Shown: positions 55,142 through 62,024 of the stretch, in pieces
How positions within the stretch are numbered: the first letter of the stretch is position 1
Layout of the letters: each line of letters starts with the position of its first letter
Assembly: GCA_028867035.1 (NCBI GenBank)
Contig: JAGWHB010000002.1
Coordinates: 272,852-336,851 of the forward strand
Direction of reading: 5' to 3'
Source: Nitrososphaerota archaeon
Lineage (GTDB): Archaea; Thermoproteota; Nitrososphaeria; Nitrososphaerales; Gagatemarchaeaceae
Length of the DNA stretch: 64,000 nucleotides
Notes under the pieces: generated by a model
The model's input: only the letters and a program-made list of their open reading frames with translations
Told to the model about the DNA's origin: nothing
Databases searched by the model: none
Program-made: the position numbers and the translations under genes

Positions 55142-56455
55142 TTGTCCGAAGGGTACGAGAGCAGGACGGCCGGCTCAAGGAGGCTTTTCGAAAGGGCGAA
55201 GAAGGTACTCGCGGGCGGTGTCAACCACAACGCGAGGTTCTACGAGCCGTACCCCATTTTCGTGTCGAAGGCCAAGGGGCAGCACATATGGGACGAGGAT
55301 GGGAACAGGTACACGGACTATTGGATGGGGCACATGGCCCTCATCCTCGGGCATTCCCCGGAAGTGGTGGTAGACGCACTCCGGCGGCAGATCCCCGACG
55401 GGACCCACTACGGGATGGGGAGCAAGCTGTCGATCGAGCTCGGCGAAGAGATACAGAAAGACGTCCCCTGCGCCGAAGCAATGAGGTTCTGCAACACGGG
55501 TGCCGAGGCTACGATGTACCTGGTGAGGCTGGCTAGGGGGTTCACCGGCAAGCGAGTCATCATCAAGATGGCGGGAGGGTGGCATGGGTACAACACGGAG
55601 CTGAACAAGGGGGTGCACCGGCCGTTTGACAGGACTGAGAGCGCTGGAATTCTCGAGGAGGAGCAGTCCTTCGTGAAGAATGTGAGGTTCAATGACCTCG
55701 GGGCGGCTGAAGCTGAGGTCAAACGCTCACGGGGGGACGTGGCGGCCATATTCCTCGAACCAGTCTTAGGAGCGGGCGGCTGCATACCAGCAGAGAAAGG
55801 ATATCTCAAGGGCCTCGGGGAACTCGCAGACCGGCACGGAATACTTCTGGCGTTCGACGAGATCATTACGGGGTTCAGAGTCTCGCTGGGAGGAGCTCAG
55901 GAGTGGTACGGGGTGACACCCGACCTAGCCACCTTCGGGAAGGTCGCTGGGGGCGGCCTCCCACTTGGATTGGTGTGCGGGAGGGAAGAGATCATGTCAT
56001 TGGCTGACCCTACCAGGAAGGAGAAGTTCGTCTCGATAGGGGGAGGGACCTTTTCGGAGAACCCTCTGACGATGGTCGCAGGGCTGGCGACGCTGAGGTA
56101 CCTTAGGAAGAACGCGAAGGTCGTCTATCCAAGCCTCGCAAGGATGGGGGAAGGGGTCAGAAAGGGGATAGACGGGGAGTTCGCCGACCGGGGTGTAGAA
56201 GCGCACACGGCGGGATTGGGCTCCCTCTTCTTGACCCATTTTGGTTCGGCCCCGGTTAATGCCGAACAGGCAGCTCTGGAGGGCAAGGAAACGAAGCAAA
56301 AGTACGCGCTTGGCTTGATGACTAGGGGGATCTTCATGCTCCCCGGACATCCAAGCGGGGTCTCGACTACCCACACGGCAAGAGACGTGCAGGAATTGGT
56401 CGCCAGGAGCGGAGAGTTCGCAGATTCATTGAGCCGTAATGGAAAAAGGCTCTAA
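55142..56455 (+). CDS. Class III aminotransferase, glutamate-1-semialdehyde aminomutase-like
   Basis: A 437-residue PLP enzyme of the GSAM (HemL)-like group. It has SRRLFERAKKVLAGGVNHN, HYGMGSKLSIELGEEI, MRFCNTGAEATMYLVRLAR, AFDEIITGFRVSLGGAQEWY, PLP-Lys in ATFGKVAGGGLPLG and GGTFSENPLTMVAGLATL. HemL makes 5-aminolevulinate for heme, which would suit heme A synthesis here, but the HemL-diagnostic GTLSGNP is replaced by GTFSENP, so it may be another GSAM-family aminotransferase. TTG 55142 fits a TATA-like gaaatagcc upstream; an alternative start is 55097. There are no other heme genes beside it. Confidence 0.85.
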   Translation: MSEGYESRTAGSRRLFERAKKVLAGGVNHNARFYEPYPIFVSKAKGQHIWDEDGNRYTDYWMGHMALILGHSPEVVVDALRRQIPDGTHYGMGSKLSIELGEEIQKDVPCAEAMRFCNTGAEATMYLVRLARGFTGKRVIIKMAGGWHGYNTELNKGVHRPFDRTESAGILEEEQSFVKNVRFNDLGAAEAEVKRSRGDVAAIFLEPVLGAGGCIPAEKGYLKGLGELADRHGILLAFDEIITGFRVSLGGAQEWYGVTPDLATFGKVAGGGLPLGLVCGREEIMSLADPTRKEKFVSIGGGTFSENPLTMVAGLATLRYLRKNAKVVYPSLARMGEGVRKGIDGEFADRGVEAHTAGLGSLFLTHFGSAPVNAEQAALEGKETKQKYALGLMTRGIFMLPGHPSGVSTTHTARDVQELVARSGEFADSLSRNGKRL

Positions 56456-56512
56456 GGTCTCGTTTCGACTGTATGAGCCGTTGCCCGGTCTATTCCTCAA
56501 GGATCACGATGG

Positions 56513-56629
56513 GTGGACGTCGAAGATAAAGTGACTGATGTGCAGGCACTAATCAGAAATGATGTAGAGTCCTACGTCTGCTTAGCCGAGATGGGATACA
56601 AAAAACGGAGGCTGGGTCAGGCTACTTGA
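56513..56629 (+). CDS. Possible 38-residue small protein
   Basis: A short frame from GTG 56513 with a plausible acidic-to-basic product (VDVEDKVTDVQALIRNDVES then KKRRLGQAT). It overlaps the convergent superoxide dismutase end by a few nt. No family; codon bias is weaker than in large genes. It may be a relic or chance. Confidence 0.25.
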   Translation: MDVEDKVTDVQALIRNDVESYVCLAEMGYKKRRLGQAT

Positions 56630-57227
56630 CTACCTTACCCAGTCGCGCGTCCGCTTCCGACCAGTTTACCACGTTCCACCAAGCTTCGACATACTTTGCC
56701 CTGTCGTTGAGATACTGGAGATACCAGGAATGCTCCCATTGGTCACTCGCGATGATGACGGCAGACTGAGCTATGTGGTTGAGATTGTGCTTCTCGATTT
56801 GCGAAATGATGAGTTGTTCACTTACCGGTTCGTAGACCAGCATTGCCCAGCCGCTTCCCTCTACTGTCTTGGAGGCGTCTGAGAATTGCGCCTTGAACTT
56901 GTCGAAACTCCCGAAATCACTGTTGATTTGGTCCGCCAGCCTCCCGCCGGGATTCCCACCCCCCTTGCCTGCAGGTGCCATGTTGGGCCAAAATAACGAG
57001 TGTAGGATGTGCCCGTCGGCGTTGAAGCCGTAGTCGCGGAGAATCGCCTTAATGTCGACCTGGAGTTCGCCCTTCCTTGCCTTGTCCAACTTCTCCATGG
57101 CGGCATTGGCCCCGTTCACGTAACCCTGATGGTGCTTGTCGTGGTGTAACGTCATGATCTGCTTCGAAATGTGCGGCTCGAGGGCGTCGTATGCGTAAGG
57201 TAGTGGTGGTAGTGTGTAGGTTTTCAT
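56622..57227 (-). CDS. sod: Superoxide dismutase (Fe/Mn type)
   Basis: Destroys superoxide. The 201-residue protein has the Fe/Mn-SOD layout: KTYTLPPLPYAYDALEPHIS, metal His in TLHHDKHHQGYV, second His in HILHSLFWPNM, and Asp and His in ASDQWEHSWYLQYLNDR. Length is normal. Metal choice cannot be told: GGNPGG and SGWAMLVYEP are found in archaeal cambialistic members. A TATA-like TACAATATGAG on the minus strand is about 23 nt upstream. The same promoter carries a TTTTTACAAT half-site resembling the palindrome before ino1. GC content is lower than in the neighbouring genes. Confidence 0.95.
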   Translation of the reverse strand: MKTYTLPPLPYAYDALEPHISKQIMTLHHDKHHQGYVNGANAAMEKLDKARKGELQVDIKAILRDYGFNADGHILHSLFWPNMAPAGKGGGNPGGRLADQINSDFGSFDKFKAQFSDASKTVEGSGWAMLVYEPVSEQLIISQIEKHNLNHIAQSAVIIASDQWEHSWYLQYLNDRAKYVEAWWNVVNWSEADARLGKVVK

Positions 57228-57265
57228 GGCGGGAAGGCGATACTCATATTGTAAAAACTTGTCTC

Positions 57266-57931
57266 CTAGACCGTGATCGAGGCCTTGGCTCTCTTCGCCT
57301 TCTCCCAGTCGTCCAGGAACCTCTTCAGCCCGGAGTCTGTGAGCGGGTGCTGCATCATCTTTTCCATGACTTCGGCTGGCATCGTCGCGATGTCGGCCCC
57401 GATCTTTGCCGCTTCGAGGACGTGCTGCGGGTGCCGAATGCTACCGACAAGGACCTCCGTCTTCAGCTTGTAGTTGTCTCGTATCTTGACGAGGTCCTCA
57501 ATCACCTCCATCCCCCTCTGGCCGATGTCGTCCAGCCTCCCGATGAAAGGGCTGACGAAAGACGCGCCGGCTTTGGCAGCCAGAAGCCCCTGGTTGGCAG
57601 AGAAGATCAGGGTCATGTTCACGCGGATCCCCATCCCGCTGACGGCCTTCGTGGCCCTGAGCCCTTCGGGGATTATCGGTATCTTCACCACGACGTTGGG
57701 GGCGATGGTAGAAAGGTGCTTGGCCTCCGAGACCATCCCCTCGAAGTTCGTGGACACGACCTCTGCGCTCACGTCCCCCTTCACCTCCTTGCAGATGGCG
57801 GCGATTATCTCCTCGAACTCGCCGGGCTCTTTGGCCACCAGGGTAGGGTTTGTCGTTATCCCGTCCACGACCCCCATCTGGTTGAGCTTCTTTATCTGGG
57901 CAAGATTTGCCGTGTCGAGGAACAGCTTCAT
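57266..57931 (-). CDS. tal: Transaldolase (small, TalC/FSA-like)
   Basis: Non-oxidative pentose-phosphate enzyme that exchanges dihydroxyacetone units between sugar phosphates. The 221-residue length and FLDTANLAQIKKL, GITTNPTLVAKEPG, Lys83 in VVVKIPIIPEG (Schiff-base lysine) and ASFVSPFIGRLDD are those of the short transaldolase/fructose-6-phosphate aldolase class. It lies 34 nt downstream of tktC, with its own AT box (taattatc on the minus strand) centred about 25 nt upstream. Together with the split transketolase and Rpe it completes sugar-phosphate rearrangement. Confidence 0.92.
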   Translation of the reverse strand: MKLFLDTANLAQIKKLNQMGVVDGITTNPTLVAKEPGEFEEIIAAICKEVKGDVSAEVVSTNFEGMVSEAKHLSTIAPNVVVKIPIIPEGLRATKAVSGMGIRVNMTLIFSANQGLLAAKAGASFVSPFIGRLDDIGQRGMEVIEDLVKIRDNYKLKTEVLVGSIRHPQHVLEAAKIGADIATMPAEVMEKMMQHPLTDSGLKRFLDDWEKAKRAKASITV

Positions 57932-57965
57932 CGAGGGCTTGACGGCACTGTTTGATAATTAAGGA

Positions 57966-58910
57966 TTAGTGCGCTCGGACCAGGCCCGAAGCCGCCTGCT
58001 CGATGTTGTCGGCCGTGAGGCCGTATTTCTTCAGGAGGTCCGATGCGTCCCCGCTCTCGCCGAAGGTGTCCATCACTCCGACCCTGCGCATAGGAGTCGG
58101 CCGCCTCTCCGAAAGCACCTCGGCAACGGCAGAACCCATCCCTCCCATTACGTTGTGCTCCTCTGCTGTAACGACCCTGCCGCAGCTTTCGGCGAACTTC
58201 ACGATTGTGTCCGAGTCGATGGGTTTGATCGTGTGGATGTCGACGACTGATGCCGCCACCCCCTTCGCCTTCAGCGACTCCGAAGCCTTCAGGGCCTCGG
58301 GGACCATTATGCCGCAGGCGAATATGGCGACGTCCCCTCCCTCCCTCAGGACCTGAGCCCTTCCGAGCTGATACTCGAATCCAGCGTCGTAGACGACTGG
58401 GGTCGAAGACCTGGTGAGTCGGACGTAGAAAGGACCGGGGATCGGGGCGATCGCCTTGGTTATCGCCTTCGTCGAGACGGCGTCGGAAGGCACTATCACC
58501 TTCATCTTCGGAATCGCTCTCATTATGGCGATGTCCTCGACCTGCTGGTGCGAGGCGCCGTCTGGCCCCACCGAGATGCCACCGTGGGAGCAGACTATCT
58601 TGACGTTGAGGTTAGGATAGGCGATGTTGTTGCGGATCTGGTCGACCGACTTCCCCGGGACGAAGATGGCGTAGGTGCCGGCGTAGGCGATCTTCCCCGC
58701 GAGAGCCATGCCTGCGGCTATCGAAACGAGGTTCTGTTCCGCTATCCCCACGTTGAAGAAGCGCTCGGGGAACTTGGTGGCGAAGACTCCCGATTTCAGC
58801 GACCCTGTCGTGTCCGCTCCGACTACCACGACGTCCTTGTTCATTGCCCCAAGTTCGAGGAGCGCCTCCCCGTATGCGTCCCTCATGGCGGCAGTCTTTG
58901 ATGACATCAT
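57966..58910 (-). CDS. Transketolase, C-terminal subunit
   Basis: A 314-residue subunit carrying the pyrimidine-binding and C-terminal domains. It has GIAEQNLVSIAAGMALAG with the catalytic Glu, FVPGKSVDQIRNNIAYPN, VKIVCSHGGISVGPDGASHQ and RVGVMDTFGESGDASDLLKK. Archaea often have transketolase split into two polypeptides; the N-terminal subunit is encoded at 59.6-60.4 kb, with rpe inserted between. Its ATG start overlaps the rpe stop by 4 nt, so translation is coupled. The two subunits form an alpha2beta2 TPP enzyme. Confidence 0.95.
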   Translation of the reverse strand: MMSSKTAAMRDAYGEALLELGAMNKDVVVVGADTTGSLKSGVFATKFPERFFNVGIAEQNLVSIAAGMALAGKIAYAGTYAIFVPGKSVDQIRNNIAYPNLNVKIVCSHGGISVGPDGASHQQVEDIAIMRAIPKMKVIVPSDAVSTKAITKAIAPIPGPFYVRLTRSSTPVVYDAGFEYQLGRAQVLREGGDVAIFACGIMVPEALKASESLKAKGVAASVVDIHTIKPIDSDTIVKFAESCGRVVTAEEHNVMGGMGSAVAEVLSERRPTPMRRVGVMDTFGESGDASDLLKKYGLTADNIEQAASGLVRAH

Positions 58911-59590
58911 TGCCTCCTCACGCTCTCCGCCTTCTCCCTGAGGACGGAGATGGCCCTGACCGGGTCCTTCTTCGCGTACACACCAGCCCCTGCGACGAGC
59001 ACGTTCCCTCCCCTCTTAACGACTTCGCGGACGTTCTCAGGTTCTACGCCTCCGTCGATCTCGATATCGGCGCCACCGCCCCTGTCCTCCACGACTTCGC
59101 CTATCTTCTGAAGCTTTGGCATCACGGACATGTCCATCTTCTGGCCGCTGAACCCCGGGTTGACTGTCATGACCACAAGGGTGGAGATTTTGTCCAGGCG
59201 CTCGAGGGCCCACCCCGGGAGCTGCGTCTGCGGCTTGATCGCGATCCCGACCTCCTTCCCCCGGGCCCTGACAGTGCGGTAAAGCTCGTCGAACCTTGGG
59301 CCGTCCAGGACTTCGGCATGGACGGAGATGAGGTCAGAGCCGGCGTCCAGGAACTTCTCGACGTATGCCTGGGGGTTCTCGATCATCAGATGGGTGTCGA
59401 ACTTCAGGTCGGTGAGGGGCCTGAGGGCCCTGACCGTTCCCGGGCCGAAGGTGATGTTCGGCGCGAAGTGGCCGTCGATGACGTCCAGGTGCACCTGGTC
59501 CGCACCGCCCTTCACTGAGATTTCAACCGCTTTCTCAAGCTCCCCCAGATTCCAGGCGAGTATGGAGGGGGCGATCCTGATTCCGTTCAA
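58907..59590 (-). CDS. rpe: Ribulose-phosphate 3-epimerase
   Basis: Interconverts ribulose 5-phosphate and xylulose 5-phosphate, the donor of transketolase. The 227-residue TIM barrel has IAPSILAWNLGELEKAV, QVHLDVIDGHFAPNITFG, FDTHLMIENP, VMTVNPGFSGQKM and IEIDGGVEPEN. The metal-binding His and Asp residues are in place. It is inserted between the two transketolase subunit genes: 1 nt after tktN and overlapping tktC by 4 nt, which is an unusual order. Regulation must be joint with both. Length is normal. Confidence 0.95.
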   Translation of the reverse strand: MNGIRIAPSILAWNLGELEKAVEISVKGGADQVHLDVIDGHFAPNITFGPGTVRALRPLTDLKFDTHLMIENPQAYVEKFLDAGSDLISVHAEVLDGPRFDELYRTVRARGKEVGIAIKPQTQLPGWALERLDKISTLVVMTVNPGFSGQKMDMSVMPKLQKIGEVVEDRGGGADIEIDGGVEPENVREVVKRGGNVLVAGAGVYAKKDPVRAISVLREKAESVRRQ

Positions 59591-59591
59591 G

Positions 59592-60410
59592 CTACTTTAG
59601 CTCGCTTAGGACGTCTGAAAGCTTGTCCTTGGCTGGGGCAGTCCCGTGGTAGTGGGGGGACCACTCCATGAATGAGATTCCCTTCCCCTTCACAGTGTGG
59701 GCGATGATTACCGTGGGCCTGTTCCTGGTGCTTGTTGCGAGGTCGAAGCCATCAAGGATCTGGGGGAAGTCATAGCCGTCGACCTCGATTACGTTCCAGT
59801 TGAAAGCCCTCCACTTCGCCGCAAGAGGCTCGAGTGGCATTATCTGCTCGGTGAGCCCGTCCTGCTGTATCCCGTTCCTGTCGATCAGAGCTGTGAGGTT
59901 GTCGAGGCGGAACTTCGACGCGGCCATGGCCGCCTCCCAAACCTGTCCCTCCTGCTGCTCTCCATCCCCCATGAGAACGTAGGTGCGGTACGCCTTCCTG
60001 TCGAGCTTTGCGACAAGGGACGTCCCAACACCGAGGGAAAGCCCGATCCCTTCAGAGCCTGCAGGCGCTTCGACCCCGGGGATACCCATGGACGGGTGTC
60101 CTTGGAGCCTGGAACCCATCTTCCTCAGGGTCATCAGCTCCTCGACCGGGAAGTAGCCTGCCTGGGCGAGTACCGAGTAGAGGAGCGGGGCTGCGTGCCC
60201 CTTGCTCAAGAAGAACCTGTCCCTTTCCGCCCATTTGGGGTCCTTGGGGTCGTGGTGCATGACGTGGAAATAGAGCGTGACCAGGAGCTCCACGGCCGAG
60301 AGCGAACCCCCAGGATGTCCGGAGCCTGCCTCGGCGAGAGCCTCGAGGATGAGCTTGCGGGTGTTCTTGGCGATCTCCTTCAGCCGCACGACTTCCTGGG
60401 CGGTCTCCAT
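59592..60410 (-). CDS. Transketolase, N-terminal subunit
   Basis: A 272-residue subunit with the TPP pyrophosphate-binding domain. It has AGSGHPGGSLSAVELLVTLY, FFLSKGHAAPLLYSVLAQAG, GIGLSLGVGTSLVAKL, the TPP motif GDGEQQEGQVWEAAMAAS with ALIDRNGIQQDG, and a C-terminal AHTVKGKGISFME. Its ATG shares 1 nt with the stop of the upstream PfkB gene, and its stop is 1 nt before rpe. So PfkB, tktN, rpe and tktC form one tightly coupled unit. Confidence 0.95.
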   Translation of the reverse strand: METAQEVVRLKEIAKNTRKLILEALAEAGSGHPGGSLSAVELLVTLYFHVMHHDPKDPKWAERDRFFLSKGHAAPLLYSVLAQAGYFPVEELMTLRKMGSRLQGHPSMGIPGVEAPAGSEGIGLSLGVGTSLVAKLDRKAYRTYVLMGDGEQQEGQVWEAAMAASKFRLDNLTALIDRNGIQQDGLTEQIMPLEPLAAKWRAFNWNVIEVDGYDFPQILDGFDLATSTRNRPTVIIAHTVKGKGISFMEWSPHYHGTAPAKDKLSDVLSELK

Positions 60411-61450
60411 CAGCGCCTCACCGGGACCTGGACTATCCTCTGTACGAACTCTCCTGCCCCCTCGGCCCTCGTCTCGAGGTCGTGGAGCGAGAGCGAAGCT
60501 ATCCTCGGCAGTTCGCTCCTTGCCTCGCCGGCGACGTTACTGAGGACCGCTGCCTGGTAGGGGTTGCCTCCGGAGGCCACTGCCAGCGAGAAGGCGCAGG
60601 TCATCGCGTCCCTCACCCCCACCTTGCTGAACAGGTTCTTCTTCCCCCGGATGGGGGGAAAGAGGGTAACGTTGTTCTTATCGAAGAGCGTGACCCCCTG
60701 CTCCCCCCTGGTGATCAGTATCGCCTCCGACTCGAGCCGGCTGAGGAGATTCACTCCCATGTTCCGGAGGCTTGTCTCGTTGACCATTGCCATGCCGGTC
60801 GCGTGCTCTGCTTCCTCCAGGTTGGACTTCACGTACGTCACGCCCGAGAAGTCAAGGTAGTGGTGCATCTTGGGTTGCCCTACAACGATCTTCCCTTCCG
60901 CACGGGCGGCGGAGACGATCCCCCCGATCAGGTAGCTTGTAATGGCGCCTCTGTCGTAGTCTGATAGGATGACGCAGTCGGCGTCCTTGATCTGGGGCTC
61001 GGCCGCTGCGAGGAGCTGCTTAGACATGACGAGGGGGACGTCCCTCCTGTCTTCCTTGTCGATCCGAAGCGTGTGGTATCCGTTGACCATGTACCAGGTC
61101 CTCAGAGAGGTGGGCCTTCCGGCGTCGGTGATTACGCCGCCGAATGACAGGCCATATTTTGAGAATTCGGTCTTGAGCCAGTTGCCATATTCATCCGAGC
61201 CCATGAGGCCCACGAGGCTCACTGAAGCGCCCAGGGAGACCAACTCCCGGGAAAGGTTCGCCGCACCGCCCGGGAGGAGCGTCTGTCCGACGAAGTCCCC
61301 GGCAGGGACAGGCGCCTCCCTCGCAAGTTTGCGGGCTGCTACCTCCACAAAACGGCTGACCAGAAGGTCGCCTACCACCAGTATCTTGCGGCCTTGGAAC
61401 TGGCGGAGGACCGCGGTCAGCTTCTCCTTTTCGACCGTGTCCAGCGGCAT
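60410..61450 (-). CDS. PfkB-family sugar kinase, RfaE1/HldE-like
   Basis: A 346-residue ribokinase-fold kinase. It has VVGDLLVSRFVEVAARKLAR, the LLPGGAANLSRELVSLGASV pattern typical of heptose-7-phosphate kinase (RfaE1), DCVILSDYDRGAITSYLI, VTYVKSNLEEAE and ITRGEQGVTL. The PfkB anion-hole motif GAGD reads GVRD (278-281), with the catalytic Asp281 kept but the Gly-Ala lost, so activity may be altered. Its place at the head of the pentose-phosphate genes suggests a sugar or sugar-phosphate made from sedoheptulose 7-phosphate as substrate. The stop overlaps the tktN start by 1 nt. It follows the HTH gene by 33 nt. Confidence 0.85.
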   Translation of the reverse strand: MPLDTVEKEKLTAVLRQFQGRKILVVGDLLVSRFVEVAARKLAREAPVPAGDFVGQTLLPGGAANLSRELVSLGASVSLVGLMGSDEYGNWLKTEFSKYGLSFGGVITDAGRPTSLRTWYMVNGYHTLRIDKEDRRDVPLVMSKQLLAAAEPQIKDADCVILSDYDRGAITSYLIGGIVSAARAEGKIVVGQPKMHHYLDFSGVTYVKSNLEEAEHATGMAMVNETSLRNMGVNLLSRLESEAILITRGEQGVTLFDKNNVTLFPPIRGKKNLFSKVGVRDAMTCAFSLAVASGGNPYQAAVLSNVAGEARSELPRIASLSLHDLETRAEGAGEFVQRIVQVPVRR

Positions 61451-61483
61451 CCTTTTTCGAAATCGCTCGGCCCGTTGGCCTAG

Positions 61484-61999
61484 TTAAGGATTGGTGGATT
61501 TCTTCCGGGTGGCGCCTCCCTGGGCACTCCACTTCTCATCCAGGAGTTCGCCGATGACTCCGACCGCCTTCCTCATTTCCCTGTCCATGGCAAGAGGGTC
61601 GTATCCTTTCGGGGGCGGGTAGTCGAGGAACTTCTGGTTGGGGTCGGCGCTCAGGAAGTCCCGGCTTGCTTCGTAGATCGACATCAAAGCAGGGCCGTCG
61701 AGCCTGCCAAGTTCAGACTTCCATGCGTGGTGGAACCCCTTGTCCGAGAGGAATGTGAGCTTCACGTCCCCTTCCGCCTCTTTCTTCACGTCCTCCCAGA
61801 AGACAGCGTCTATCTCGTTGGCCGTGACCTCGCCCTTCTTCAACTTCGACCTGTAGGACCGTATAAGAGAATCGACCTTCGTGGAAGAGATTTCGAAGTG
61901 GGTAGCTATCTGCCCCTCGTCCAGGCCGAGGCGCGATAGGTGGTAGCACCCTTCTTCGAGTATTTCCTCGCTGATTTCATTGTCGCCAGACTTTGGCAA
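61484..61999 (-). CDS. HTH-domain protein heading the pentose-phosphate operon
   Basis: Not a recognised family. About 171 residues from TTG 61999. An N-terminal helix-turn-helix is likely in LSRLGLDEGQIATHFEISST followed by KVDSLIRSYRSKLKKGE; the rest is charged and helical (AVFWEDVKKEAEGDVKLTFL, FHHAWKSELGRLDGPAL). A TATA-like attcttaaag box on the minus strand (62023-62032) is centred about 28 nt upstream of the TTG, so the start is leaderless. It is 33 nt before the PfkB kinase gene in the same direction. A DNA-binding regulator of the downstream operon is a reasonable inference, without proof. Confidence 0.6.
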   Translation of the reverse strand: MPKSGDNEISEEILEEGCYHLSRLGLDEGQIATHFEISSTKVDSLIRSYRSKLKKGEVTANEIDAVFWEDVKKEAEGDVKLTFLSDKGFHHAWKSELGRLDGPALMSIYEASRDFLSADPNQKFLDYPPPKGYDPLAMDREMRKAVGVIGELLDEKWSAQGGATRKKSTNP

Positions 62000-62024
62000 T
62001 GGTACGGCGTCAGGCTCCCCCGCT

